This document shows positions 1 through 8,606 of a DNA stretch of 64,000 nt, in pieces (the stretch's first letter is position 1; every line of letters begins with the position of its first letter). The translations under genes and the position numbers were made by a program. This DNA is from Streptomyces paradoxus (GTDB taxonomy: Bacteria; Actinomycetota; Actinomycetes; Streptomycetales; Streptomycetaceae), in the NCBI RefSeq assembly GCF_014202475.1, contig NZ_JACHGV010000019.1:1-64000 (forward strand), in the 5' to 3' direction. The notes under the pieces were generated by a model, which worked only from the letters and a program-made list of their open reading frames with translations, did no database searches and was not told where the DNA came from.

Positions 1-866
1 TTGACCGCGATCCGTTTGAGCACACCCGACATCTGCACGAAGGCCCCGCAGTCCTGGGTCGCCTCGACCAGGTTGGCGGCGGTGACCAGCGGGAGCCCGG
101 TGATGGCCGCGAGGTGACGGCGGGCCGACTCGGCGTATCCGGCGGGAGCGTTGAGACCGGTGCCGATCGCGGTCGCACCCAGATTGATCTCATGGATCAA
201 CTCCGCCGCTTCCGCGAGCCGGCTGCGGTCCTCCTCGATCATGACGGCGAACGAGGAGAACTCCTGTCCGAGTGTCATGGGCACCGCGTCCTGAAGTTGG
301 GTACGGCCCATTTTGAGCACGGTTCGGAACTGGACTGCCTTGGCCGCAAAGGCGTCCTGCAAGACCGCCATCGCTCTGAGCAAGCCGAACACCGCGAACA
401 CCGTCGCGATCTTGACGGCGGTCGGATAGACATCATTGGTCGACTGACCGAGGTTGACATCCTCGTTGGGGTGCAGGAAGCCGTACTCGCCCTTGGCGTG
501 ACCCAGCAGCTCCAACGCCCGGTTCGCCACGACCTCGTTGGCGTTCATATTGGTCGAGGTACCGGCACCACCCTGGACGACGTCGACCACGAACTGCTCA
601 TGCAACTTGCCCGTGCGGATCTCCCGGCACGCGGCGACGATCGCTGCGGCCTTCGCCGGCTCCAGCAGGCCGAGCTCCTCGTTGGCGAGGGCGGCGGCCT
701 CCTTGACCGCGGCAAGGGCCTCGATCAGATGCGGGTACGCGGAGATCGGCGTACCGGTGATGGGGAAGTTCTCCGTGGCGCGCAGCGTGTGCACACCCCA
801 GTAGGCATCGGCGGGGACGTCCCGGTCGCCGAGCAGATCGTGCTCAATGCGGGTGACGGCGGACAT
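1..866 (-). CDS. aspA: Aspartate ammonia-lyase, N-terminal part (runs off the window)
   Basis: This enzyme would convert L-aspartate to fumarate and ammonia in the cytoplasm. The ATG at 864-866 begins MSAVTRIEHDLLG and the frame stays open for 288 codons to the window edge; the family is about 470 residues, so roughly 60 percent is present. The N-terminal domain and the conserved stretch around GGAGTSTNMNANEV (substrate-binding T/S-N-M-N region of the aspartase/fumarase superfamily) are visible; the C-terminal GSSxMPxKxNP signature lies outside. Aspartase and class II fumarase are close relatives; AspA is preferred from the length of the N-terminal part and the HPNEDVN context. A purine-rich stretch (GAGAGAGGG on the minus strand) precedes the start. 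It lies downstream of the importer/aminotransferase operon but beyond a strong hairpin, so it may have its own promoter. It fits as the last step of a pathway that yields aspartate. Confidence 0.9.
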   Translation of the reverse strand, partial: MSAVTRIEHDLLGDRDVPADAYWGVHTLRATENFPITGTPISAYPHLIEALAAVKEAAALANEELGLLEPAKAAAIVAACREIRTGKLHEQFVVDVVQGGAGTSTNMNANEVVANRALELLGHAKGEYGFLHPNEDVNLGQSTNDVYPTAVKIATVFAVFGLLRAMAVLQDAFAAKAVQFRTVLKMGRTQLQDAVPMTLGQEFSSFAVMIEEDRSRLAEAAELIHEINLGATAIGTGLNAPAGYAESARRHLAAITGLPLVTAANLVEATQDCGAFVQMSGVLKRIAV

Positions 867-896
867 GGGCTGGAGCCCTCTCTCGGGAGGCAGGGT

Positions 897-931
897 GGGG
901 GCCTCCCGCGCTGCTGCGCGGCAAGGCCCCC
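897..931 (-). terminator. Large two-stage hairpin between the FAD oxidase gene and aspA
   Basis: The outer arms GGGGGCCT (897-904) and AGGCCCCC (924-931) pair, and inside them CCGCGC (906-911) pairs with GCGCGG (916-921) around a TGCT loop. There is no T tract, as is usual in Streptomyces. It lies 27 bases past the stop of the upstream minus-strand gene and would end that transcript before aspA. Confidence 0.65.
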
Positions 932-957
932 GCGGTGTCACCGGTGTCGGCACCTGC

Positions 958-2241
958 TCAGAGCAGGCGGTCCTTCGCCTTGTAATAGGCGCCGCCGAAC
1001 GGCAGGAACCAGGGTGTGCCGTTGTAGAAGGGGACAGGCACCTTCGGGAATCCGAAGCCCCGCATCGGGTTGGCCTCGGGCCTGCCGTCCATCATCTCGG
1101 CGACCGCGCGGCCCATGTAGGTGGCCATCTGGACACCGTGGCCGCAGTAACCCATGGAGTAGTACAGGCCGTTGACCTCGCCCGCGTGCGGAATGCGGTC
1201 CCAGGAGAAACCGACCATGCCGCCCCACACGTAGTCGATGCGGACCCCTTCCAGCTGCGGGAAGATCTCGGTCATCTCCCGCTTGAGGATGTCACCGCTC
1301 TTGACGTCGGAGGCCGGGTTGGAGGGGGCGAAGCGGGCCCGGCCGCCGAAGGCGAGGCGGTTGTCCGGGGTGAGGCGGACGTAGTGGCCGACGTTCTTGT
1401 GGGCGACCAGCAGGCGGCCGTTCGGGATGAGTTCCTTGGCGCGTGCCTCCCCCAGCGGCTCGGTGACGATGATGAAGCTGCCGACGTTGATCAGCCTCTT
1501 GCGGAACCACGGCATCGACTGGTCGGTGTAGGCGTCCGTCGCCGCCATGACCTGCTTGGCGCGGATGGTGCCGTGCATGGTCTCCACCAGGAAGCCGCCG
1601 CCGGCGAGGCGGGTGAGGCCGGTGGCGGCGTTGCGCTCGTGGATCTCGGCGCCCGCACGCTCGGCGGCGTCCGCCAGGCCGCCGACGAACTTGCCCACGT
1701 GCAGGCCCGCGCTGAGCGGGTCGAGCAGGGCACCGTGGTAGTAGTCCGTACCGAGCTCGGCGCGCAGTTCGCTCTTGCTCAGGACGACCGTCTCGTGGCC
1801 GAAGTTGTCGGCCAGGTCGCGCTGCTTGGCCCGCAGTCCCTCGAAGTGCCCGGGCTTGCAGACCGCGCCGAGGCGCCCGGAGCGGTTGAAGTCGCAGTCG
1901 ATGTTCTCGGTCACCGTGAGGTCCTCCACGACGTCGACCGCCTCGCGGAAGGCGTCGTAGAGCTCGCGGGCCCGCTCCTGGCCGTAGCGCTTGCGCGCCT
2001 CGGCGGGGCTGATGGTGATGCCCTGGGTGCACATGCTGCCGTTGCGCCCGGAGGCGCCCGAGCCGACCTTGTCCTTCTCGACGAGGACGGTCCGGGCGCC
2101 CTTGCGGGCGGTGTGGTAGGCGGTGGACAGCCCGGTGAGGCCGCCGCCGATCACCACCACGTCCGCCTCTTCGGGCAGGTCCTTTCCGGAACGGTCGGGC
2201 AGGGCGGGAGCTGTGTCCAGCCAGTAGGGGATCTGCTTCAT
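958..2241 (-). CDS. FAD-dependent amine oxidoreductase (DAO family, PuuB-like)
   Basis: The 427-residue protein is a cytoplasmic flavoprotein of the D-amino-acid oxidase / glycine oxidase superfamily. The dinucleotide-binding motif GGGLTG is at residues 32-37 after a beta-strand VVVIG, with the acidic VEKDKVG strand end and the SGASGRNGS FAD loop typical of gamma-glutamylputrescine oxidase-like enzymes. A C-terminal YSMGYCGHGVQMATYMGR segment is the usual second FAD contact. It probably oxidises a secondary or primary amine to imine/aldehyde with H2O2 release. The neighbours (PotABCD importer, class III aminotransferase, aldehyde dehydrogenase) favour an acylated polyamine or amino-acid derivative; the substrate cannot be read from sequence. 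It starts 39 bases after the HAD gene, so the two are likely co-transcribed. Confidence 0.85.
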   Translation of the reverse strand: MKQIPYWLDTAPALPDRSGKDLPEEADVVVIGGGLTGLSTAYHTARKGARTVLVEKDKVGSGASGRNGSMCTQGITISPAEARKRYGQERARELYDAFREAVDVVEDLTVTENIDCDFNRSGRLGAVCKPGHFEGLRAKQRDLADNFGHETVVLSKSELRAELGTDYYHGALLDPLSAGLHVGKFVGGLADAAERAGAEIHERNAATGLTRLAGGGFLVETMHGTIRAKQVMAATDAYTDQSMPWFRKRLINVGSFIIVTEPLGEARAKELIPNGRLLVAHKNVGHYVRLTPDNRLAFGGRARFAPSNPASDVKSGDILKREMTEIFPQLEGVRIDYVWGGMVGFSWDRIPHAGEVNGLYYSMGYCGHGVQMATYMGRAVAEMMDGRPEANPMRGFGFPKVPVPFYNGTPWFLPFGGAYYKAKDRLL

Positions 2242-2280
2242 GGCGTGCGTCCTCTGTGTTTCTCGGTCCTGTGCCGTCGG

Positions 2281-2946
2281 TCAGCAGCCGAGGAGCTTCG
2301 GCAGGCCCGACAGGTCGGGCAGCTCGTCGTAGGGCTGGTAGTCGGCGCTGCCCGGGCGGCCATAGCGGTTGATCCACACGCGGCGCTTCAGGCCGAGGTC
2401 GCGGGTCGGGATGTGGTCGTACTCCCAGCCCTGAGCGACGTGGATGACCTGCGAGGGCTCGACGCCCATGGTCTTGTACGCGTGCTCGAAGGTCTGGCGG
2501 TCCGGCTTGTAGGCGCCGGCCTGCTGGGCGGTGATGACGTAGTCGAACTCGACGCCGATGTTCTCGACGTTCCGTGCGATCAGGTTGTCGTCCGTGTTGG
2601 AGATGATGGCGATCTCGTACTTGGTCTTCAGCGCGCGCAGCGCGTCCGGGACCTCCGGGAAGGGGCCGAAGGTGGGAACGGCCTCGACCAGGGCGTCGCC
2701 GTCGGACTCGCGGTACTCCAGACCGTGCAGGCGCATGGCGTTGCGCAGGCTGGAGTGCAGGATCTCGTGGTAGGGGCGGTAGGCCTCCAGAACGGCCTGG
2801 AAGCGCATGACGCGGAAGTCGTCGAGGAACTCGTCGACATCCAGGTTGTCCAGGTCGAGCCGGTCCTCGAGGACCTTCAGGGTCGTGGGGGCGAGCTCGA
2901 AGTTGATCAGGGTGGCGTAGGCGTCGAAGGTGACGATCTCTCGCAT
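2281..2946 (-). CDS. HAD-family hydrolase, type II haloacid dehalogenase-like
   Basis: The 221-residue protein starts MREIVTFDAYATL. Asp8 in the DxYxTL motif is the expected nucleophile of class I HAD hydrolases, SNTDD (116-120) is motif II, Lys147 in YKPDR is motif III, and the acidic region near WEYDH (174-178) stands at motif IV. The alpha-helical cap between residues 16 and 100 matches the L-2-haloacid dehalogenase subtype, but many such proteins act on phosphate esters instead. Gaps of 45 bases upstream and 39 downstream place it between the aldo/keto reductase and FAD oxidase genes in one operon. Its role may be removal of a damaged or phosphorylated intermediate; this is inference. Confidence 0.8.
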   Translation of the reverse strand: MREIVTFDAYATLINFELAPTTLKVLEDRLDLDNLDVDEFLDDFRVMRFQAVLEAYRPYHEILHSSLRNAMRLHGLEYRESDGDALVEAVPTFGPFPEVPDALRALKTKYEIAIISNTDDNLIARNVENIGVEFDYVITAQQAGAYKPDRQTFEHAYKTMGVEPSQVIHVAQGWEYDHIPTRDLGLKRRVWINRYGRPGSADYQPYDELPDLSGLPKLLGC

Positions 2947-2991
2947 GGTGTTCAGCCTTGGTCTCTCGCGGTTTTCAAGGGGGTGGGGGCT

Positions 2992-3930
2992 TCAGACGAC
3001 GCGTTCGCCGGGGGCGACGATCGCGTCGAGTGCGGCCAGGTCGGCCGGGCTCGGTATCCAGTCGGCCGCCGCCGCGTTGGCGGTGACCTGGTGCGGAGTC
3101 ATGGCGCCGCAGATGACGGAGCCGACGGCCGGCAGGGCCGCCAGTGCGCCGATCGCCACCTGGAGGAGGTTCAGGCCGCGTTCGGCGCCGTACGCGGTGA
3201 GCGCCTCGACCTTGTCGAGGGCCGCATCGGTGAGCCAGCCCTGCCGCCAGGACAGCCTGCTGCCGGGCGGGGGCCCCTCGCCGCGCCGGTACTTGCCGCT
3301 GAGCAGCCCGTTGGCCAGCGGGTAATACGGCAGCAGACCGACGCCGTGGCGCAGGCAGGCCGGGATCAGGTCCTGCTCCACGCCGCGGTCGAGCAGGTGA
3401 TAGCGGTCCTGGGTGGACACGAAGGCGTCCGTGACCTGCTCGGCCGGGAGGTTGGAGCAGCCGATGTACCGGATCTTGCCCTCGTGGACCAGCTCCTGGA
3501 GCGCGGCGACCGTTTCCTCCAGCGGCGTGACGCCGTCCGGTTCGTGGTACTGGTACAGGTCGATCCGGTCGGTGCCGAGCCTGCGCAGTGACGCCTCCAC
3601 CGCGTACCGGATGTAGGCGCGGGATCCACGCGGACCGTACAGGTCGGCGTCCCGGCTCATCTCCATGCCGAACTTGGTGGCCAGCACCACGTGGTCCCGG
3701 CTGCCCTTGAGCGCGGCACCGAGGAGCCGTTCACCGTCGCCGCGGGAACCGCCCCGTTCACCGGACCCGCCGTACATGTCGGCGGTGTCGAACAGGGTGA
3801 TCCCGGCGTCGAGCGCGGCGTGGACAACGGCCTTCGTGCCGTCCTCGTCGAGGCGGGCGCCGAAGTTGTTGCCGCCCACGCCGACCACCGAGACGGCCGG
3901 GCCGCGCTCTCCGAGCGAGCGGTATCTCAT
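2992..3930 (-). CDS. Aldo/keto reductase
   Basis: The 312-residue TIM-barrel oxidoreductase is NADPH-dependent by family. The full catalytic tetrad is visible: Asp48 and Tyr53 in FDTADMYG, Lys86 in LATKFG and His129 in YQYHEPD. The ATG at 3928-3930 overlaps the TGA of the upstream aldehyde dehydrogenase in ATGA, indicating translational coupling. A longer open frame upstream in this phase is a high-GC artefact antisense in phase to the dehydrogenase, so this start is chosen. It probably interconverts an aldehyde and alcohol formed in the same pathway. Confidence 0.88.
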   Translation of the reverse strand: MRYRSLGERGPAVSVVGVGGNNFGARLDEDGTKAVVHAALDAGITLFDTADMYGGSGERGGSRGDGERLLGAALKGSRDHVVLATKFGMEMSRDADLYGPRGSRAYIRYAVEASLRRLGTDRIDLYQYHEPDGVTPLEETVAALQELVHEGKIRYIGCSNLPAEQVTDAFVSTQDRYHLLDRGVEQDLIPACLRHGVGLLPYYPLANGLLSGKYRRGEGPPPGSRLSWRQGWLTDAALDKVEALTAYGAERGLNLLQVAIGALAALPAVGSVICGAMTPHQVTANAAAADWIPSPADLAALDAIVAPGERVV

Positions 3931-5387
3931 GACCGGTTCCCGAAACCGATGCAGACGTTCTTGGTCTGCAGGTAGCTGGCCAGGCCTTCCAGACCCTTCT
4001 CCCGGCCCCAGCCGCTGTGCTTGTAGCCGCCGAAGGGCAATTCGACGCCGGTGCCGACGCCGGTAGCGTTGACATAGACCTGACCGGCCCGGATGCCCTC
4101 GGCCATCCGCATCGCCTTGTCGATGTCGCGGGTCCACACGTACGAGGCCAGGCCGTACGGGCTGTCGTTGGCGATCTCCAGTGCCTCGTCCGCGTCGTCG
4201 AACTCGATGACCGTGACGACGGGGCCGAAGATCTCCTCGCGGGCGCAACGGGCCTGGTTGTCCAGTCCGGTGAGGACGGTCGGCTGGATGTAGTAGCCGG
4301 CGGCCAGTTCGGGGTCGCCGGGGGCGCCTCCGCCGGCCCGTGCCACGGCGCCTTCCTCGCGGGCCAGTTCCAGGTAGCCGAGGACCCGGTCCCGCTGCCG
4401 TGCGGCGACGAGGGGGCCGACGTCCGGGTCGCTGAGACCGGGGCCGATGCTGAGGGAGGCGGCGTGCGCGACGAGCTTGTCCAGGAACTCCTCGGCGCCA
4501 CGCTGGAGCAGCAGCCGGGTGCCGGCCGAGCAGGTCTGCCCGGCGTTGCCGAACGCGGAGGCGGCGACGGCGCCGAGCGCCGCGTCGAAGTCGGCGTCGG
4601 CGAAGACGACGACCGGCGACTTGCCGCCCAGTTCCGTGACCGAGGGGACCACATTGGCGGCGGCCGCCTGGGCGACCTTGATGCCGGTCGGCACCGAGCC
4701 GGTGAAGGTGACCTGGTCGATGTCCGGGTGGCCGGCGAGGGCCGCGCCGGTCTCGCCGTCGCCGGGGACGACGTTCAGAACGCCCGGCGGGAGACCGCAC
4801 TCCAGGGCGATCCTGCCGATCTCCAGCGGGGTCAGCGGCGCCTCGGGGGACGGCTTGAGCACCACCGTGCAGCCGGCGGCGAGCGCCGGGGCGGAGCCCC
4901 TCGCGGTGTTCTGGAGGGGGTAGTTGAACGGGATGATGTGGCCGGAGACGCCGATCGGCTCGCGGACGGTGTAGTCGAGCAGGCCGGGGCCGAGCGGGAT
5001 CGTCGAACCGCCGAGCTTGTCGGCGACGCCCGCGTAGAACTCGAAGTAGCGGGCGGCCGCTTCGACATCGGCCTTGGCCTGGCGGAGCGGCTTGCCGACG
5101 TCCTGGCTCTCCAGGCGGGCCAGACGTTCGCCCTGGTAGCGGATGGCCTCCGCGATCCGGTACAGGATGCGCCCCCGGTCGGCGGCACGCATTCCGGCCC
5201 ATTCGGGAGCGGTGAGGGCCGCGCGCGCAGCGGCCACCGCCTGGTCCACGTCCGCCTTGCCGGCCAGCGCCACCTGGGCGATGGCCGTGTCGTTCGACGG
5301 GTCGAGGACGGTGAAGGAGCGTCCGGCGGCGGCGGGGACGTGCTTGCCGTCGATCAGCAGCTCGGTCAGCCGCAGTTCGTCGCTCAT
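3927..5387 (-). CDS. NAD(P)-dependent aldehyde dehydrogenase
   Basis: The 486-residue enzyme oxidises an aldehyde to the acid. Family residues are all present: Asn155 in IIPFNYPLQN, Lys178 in LKPSPEAP, general base Glu252 in TELGGKSP and nucleophile Cys286 in FGNAGQTCSAG. It overlaps by 4 bases with the deacylase gene upstream and the aldo/keto reductase gene downstream. By position it should oxidise the semialdehyde left by the class III aminotransferase of the operon, as DoeC-, GabD- or PuuC-like enzymes do. The specific substrate is not determined. Confidence 0.9.
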   Translation of the reverse strand: MSDELRLTELLIDGKHVPAAAGRSFTVLDPSNDTAIAQVALAGKADVDQAVAAARAALTAPEWAGMRAADRGRILYRIAEAIRYQGERLARLESQDVGKPLRQAKADVEAAARYFEFYAGVADKLGGSTIPLGPGLLDYTVREPIGVSGHIIPFNYPLQNTARGSAPALAAGCTVVLKPSPEAPLTPLEIGRIALECGLPPGVLNVVPGDGETGAALAGHPDIDQVTFTGSVPTGIKVAQAAAANVVPSVTELGGKSPVVVFADADFDAALGAVAASAFGNAGQTCSAGTRLLLQRGAEEFLDKLVAHAASLSIGPGLSDPDVGPLVAARQRDRVLGYLELAREEGAVARAGGGAPGDPELAAGYYIQPTVLTGLDNQARCAREEIFGPVVTVIEFDDADEALEIANDSPYGLASYVWTRDIDKAMRMAEGIRAGQVYVNATGVGTGVELPFGGYKHSGWGREKGLEGLASYLQTKNVCIGFGNRS

Positions 5388-6337
5388 GGCTGGATCTCCC
5401 CCAGCACCTCGCCGAAGATGACGACCTCGTCGCCCGGGCGGACCGTGCGGATCCTGCGGACCCAGAGCACGATGCCGTCCTGCGGCGCGCTGACCTCTTC
5501 CAGCGTGTTGCCGTAGTGGTCGGTGATGGTGGCGATCAGGTCGCCTTCCTTGCAGGTCTCCCCCGGCTCGGCGCGGGCGACGAAGAAGCCGCCGGAGGCG
5601 GAGCGGGCGAAGGTGCCGGAGACCGTCGTGTAGGTGTCCCGCAACTCTGCCTCGCCGTCGATCATGCCGAGGCTGCGCAGGATGTTGCGGATCGAGTTCA
5701 TGTGGTGCTCGACGTTGGTCTCGCGGTAGGTGGCGCCGCCGCACTCGATGGTGATGGCGGGCTTGCCGGCCTCGAGGACGGGGTGGCGGACCGTGCCGCC
5801 CCACTTGCCGCCCTTCCAGACCAGCTCGTGCCCGGCGGCCAGGGCCAGGTCCGTCGCCAGGTTCTCGTAGCCGCCCTGGAGGATGACGAGGGGGGCGATC
5901 TCGCCGTAGGCGCCGCCGGTGTGCAGGTCGACCACGGCGTCGACGGCCGGCACGACCTGCTCTACGAAGGTGGCGGCCAGGCGCTGCGAGTACGAGCCCT
6001 CGGCATCGCCCGGGAAGATGCGGTTGAGGTTGAGGTGGTCGATGCCGCTGGCGCGGGCGGCCGCCTCGAAGGCCGGGGTGTTCAGGCAGGGGATACCGAC
6101 GACGGTGCCGCGCAGGGTGGCCGGGTCGAGCTCGGCGAGGACGCGTCGGATGGCCTCCTGGCCGTCGTACTCGTCGCCGTGCACGCCCGCGTCCACACAC
6201 AGGACCGGGCCCTCCTGGACGCCGTTGACGACGATCAGCGGAATGCCGAGCTCCACGCCGTAGCTGCTGGTGCCGACGGGGATGAGGCCGTGGGCGCGCT
6301 CGCCGGGTGCGACGGTCAGCGGACCGATGGAGTACAT
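5384..6337 (-). CDS. M14-type zinc deacylase, succinylglutamate desuccinylase/aspartoacylase family (first copy)
   Basis: The 317-residue protein belongs to the AstE/ASPA/DoeB superfamily, which removes acyl groups from N-acyl amino acids. Zinc ligands His53 and Glu56 stand in GVHGDEYDG, His139 in DLHTGG, and Glu198 in TIECGG is a candidate general base. A C-terminal beta-barrel ending in GIVLWVRRIRTVRPGDEVV resembles a lipoyl/barrel-type domain seen in DoeB-like members. The ATG at 6335-6337 is preceded by GGAAGGAAC, a good ribosome site. It sits between the aminotransferase and aldehyde dehydrogenase genes, the order expected for deacylate, transaminate, oxidise. A second family member lies at 11829-12896; the two are clearly diverged, so they may act on different acyl groups. 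Confidence 0.82.
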   Translation of the reverse strand: MYSIGPLTVAPGERAHGLIPVGTSSYGVELGIPLIVVNGVQEGPVLCVDAGVHGDEYDGQEAIRRVLAELDPATLRGTVVGIPCLNTPAFEAAARASGIDHLNLNRIFPGDAEGSYSQRLAATFVEQVVPAVDAVVDLHTGGAYGEIAPLVILQGGYENLATDLALAAGHELVWKGGKWGGTVRHPVLEAGKPAITIECGGATYRETNVEHHMNSIRNILRSLGMIDGEAELRDTYTTVSGTFARSASGGFFVARAEPGETCKEGDLIATITDHYGNTLEEVSAPQDGIVLWVRRIRTVRPGDEVVIFGEVLGEIQP

Positions 6338-6360
6338 GTGGTTCCTTCCCAATACGTGGA

Positions 6361-7743
6361 TCAGATGCGGGACGACGCCTCGGCGAGGGTGCCGGCGATG
6401 ATCGCGGCGATGCGGTCGAGGACGCCGCGGTCGCTGATCAGCGGGGGCGCGATCTGGACCAGCGGCGCGGAGCGGTTGTAGACGCGGGCCAGCAGGCCGG
6501 CCTCGCGCAGCCGGCGCGGGATCAGGTCGCCGATCAGCTCGGTTCGGGCCTTGGCGCTGAAAGCGCCGTCGTCGAGGTCGCCGGTGAGTTCGCAGGAGTA
6601 GAAGAACCCGGTGCCGCGGACGTCGCCGACGATCGGCAGGTCCTTGAGGGCCGCCATGCGCTTGGCCAGCTCGCCCTGGAGACCGCGGACGTTGTCCAGG
6701 ATGCGGTCCCGCTCCATGATCTCCAGGTTGCGCAGGGCGATGGCCGTGCTCAGCGGGTGCCCGGCAAAGGTGTAGCCGTGGTTGAGGACCGCACCGGGCC
6801 GGTTGATGACCTCCGTGACCTTGGTACCGACCAGGGTCGCACCCAGGGGGGCGTATCCGGCGGTGATGCCCTTGGCGACGGTGATCATGTCCGGGCGGGC
6901 GCCGTAGCGGTCCCCGCCGAACCACTCGCCGATCCGGCCGAAGGCCGTGATGACCTCGTCGGCGACGAGCAGGAAGCCGTACCGGTCGGCCAGGGCCCGC
7001 AACCCCTGCCAGTAACCCTCGGGCGGGGTGATGCAACCGCCCCGGTTCTGCACCGGCTCGGCGATGAGCATCGCGACGGTCTCGGGGCCCTCGGTCAGGA
7101 TCGCGGCCTCCAACTCCGCGAGCAGCCATGCCGTGTACACCTCGTCGTCCGCGAACTCCGGTGCGAGGCCGCAGCGGTTGGTGTTCGACACGAACCGGGT
7201 GCCGATCGCCGGCGGACCGTACGGCTCCGTGAGGCCGGGGTCGTCGTTGAACGACAGGGTGCCGATGGTCAGGCCGTGGTAGGCGCCGCGCCGGGCGATC
7301 GCCTTGGTGCGGCCCGGCTCGCCGCGCAGGGCGTGGTAGCGGCGGGCTATCTTCCAGGCGGTCTCGACGGCTTCGGCGCCACCGCTCGAGAAGAAGGTGT
7401 GCTCGATGTCGACGGGGGCGATGCGGGACAGTCGCTCGGCGAGTTCGATGGCCGAGGGGTGCGCGGACCCTGTCCACAGCGGGCTGTAGCACAGCTCGCG
7501 CAGTTGCCGTTCGGCTGCCTCGGCGAACTCGCCGCCGTAGGAGTAACCGAGCTGGCAGCAGTACAGCCCCGACAGGCCGTCGATGTAGCGCCTGCCGTCC
7601 GCGTCCTCGACGTACGGGCCCTCCCCTCGCTGGACGACGAGGAGGTCTTCACCCTCGTCGCCGAGCGATCCGTTGGCGGTCATGTGCAGCAGCAGGTGCC
7701 GCTGAGCGGTGGCCACGGTCAGCTGAGCGGAGGCGGTGGTCAT
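6361..7743 (-). CDS. Class III (omega) aminotransferase, PLP-dependent
   Basis: The 460-residue enzyme has the class III aminotransferase fold. The PLP lysine is Lys291 in TVAKGITAGYAPLG, Asp262 in VADEVITAFGR contacts the pyridine nitrogen, and SSGGAEAVETAWK (119-131) binds phosphate. Enzymes of this branch transfer the terminal amine of diamines, beta-alanine, taurine or polyamines to pyruvate or 2-oxoglutarate. Its stop overlaps the PotC-like permease start by 4 bases, coupling import to catabolism. Likely role: conversion of the deacylated diamine to a semialdehyde for the aldehyde dehydrogenase downstream. Confidence 0.9.
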   Translation of the reverse strand: MTTASAQLTVATAQRHLLLHMTANGSLGDEGEDLLVVQRGEGPYVEDADGRRYIDGLSGLYCCQLGYSYGGEFAEAAERQLRELCYSPLWTGSAHPSAIELAERLSRIAPVDIEHTFFSSGGAEAVETAWKIARRYHALRGEPGRTKAIARRGAYHGLTIGTLSFNDDPGLTEPYGPPAIGTRFVSNTNRCGLAPEFADDEVYTAWLLAELEAAILTEGPETVAMLIAEPVQNRGGCITPPEGYWQGLRALADRYGFLLVADEVITAFGRIGEWFGGDRYGARPDMITVAKGITAGYAPLGATLVGTKVTEVINRPGAVLNHGYTFAGHPLSTAIALRNLEIMERDRILDNVRGLQGELAKRMAALKDLPIVGDVRGTGFFYSCELTGDLDDGAFSAKARTELIGDLIPRRLREAGLLARVYNRSAPLVQIAPPLISDRGVLDRIAAIIAGTLAEASSRI

Positions 7744-8606
7744 ACGGCCTCGCCTCCCGGGTTGGCGACACCGACCGTGTTCTCGACCGACAGCAGGGAT
7801 TCCTGCCGTCCGGAGCCGATCCAGCGCACCAGGGCCACCAGGCCCAGGGCGAGGATCGCGAAGGCGATGAGGATCGCGCTGACCGCGGTCACGCTGGGGT
7901 CGATCTCGAAGGTCAGGGAGTTGTAGACCTGCACCGGCAGGGTGACGGTGTCGACCGAGGACAGGAACTGGGAGATGTAGAACTCGTCGAAGCTGGTGAT
8001 GAAGGAGAAGATCGCCGCCGCGATCATGCCCGGGGCAGCGAGCGGGAAAGTGATCTTCCGGGCGATGGTGAGGCGGCCGGCGCCCATGCTGGCCGCTGCG
8101 TCTTCGAGGCGTTCGTCGATCCCGCGCAGGGTCGCGATCAGGATCAGCACCGCGATCGGTGAGGCCAGCACCGTGTGGCCCAGCGCGATGGCGATCGGGC
8201 TGCCCAGCATCGCGGCGGGCTCGAAGAACAGGAACAACCCCAGCGCGGTGACGATCTGCGGAATGACCAGCGGTCCCAGGACCAGGGCGAACACCGCGGA
8301 GCGCAGCGGCAGTTCACTGCGGACCAGGGCGGTCGCCGCGGTGACCCCGATGATCAGGGAGAACACGGTGCTCAGCGCGGCGATCAGGGCGGACAGGGAC
8401 AGTGCGGCGGGCCATTTGCTGCCGTCGGCGAACAGGGCCTTGTACCAGTTCAGCGTCCACGTCTCCGGAGGGAAGGAGGCGAAGGCGTTGTTGCTGAAGG
8501 AGGTGACCAGGATGACGACGATCGGCAGCGCCAGGAACAGCAGGATCACGGTGGCGACCGCGGTGAGAGCGATGCGGCCGGCGAGGGACTTGCGCAGTTC
8601 CATCAT
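7740..8606 (-). CDS. ABC importer permease, PotC-like
   Basis: This 288-residue inner-membrane protein is of the BPD_transp_1 type. An N-terminal helix (about 12-33) is followed by five further hydrophobic segments, and the coupling-helix EAA-like motif is EDAAASMGAGRLTIARKI near residues 175-192. It pairs with the PotB-like permease upstream (4-base overlap at 8603-8606) to form the transmembrane channel. The subtype is that of spermidine/putrescine importers, a family that also includes members for ferric iron, thiamine, opines and phosphonates. Confidence 0.88.
   Translation of the reverse strand: MMELRKSLAGRIALTAVATVILLFLALPIVVILVTSFSNNAFASFPPETWTLNWYKALFADGSKWPAALSLSALIAALSTVFSLIIGVTAATALVRSELPLRSAVFALVLGPLVIPQIVTALGLFLFFEPAAMLGSPIAIALGHTVLASPIAVLILIATLRGIDERLEDAAASMGAGRLTIARKITFPLAAPGMIAAAIFSFITSFDEFYISQFLSSVDTVTLPVQVYNSLTFEIDPSVTAVSAILIAFAILALGLVALVRWIGSGRQESLLSVENTVGVANPGGEAV

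Noticed and set aside
847..3591. A 914-codon plus-strand open frame
   Set aside because: It runs antisense across the FAD oxidase, HAD and aldo/keto reductase genes, which have clear family motifs; its Val/Gly/Asp-rich protein matches no domain and arises from high GC.
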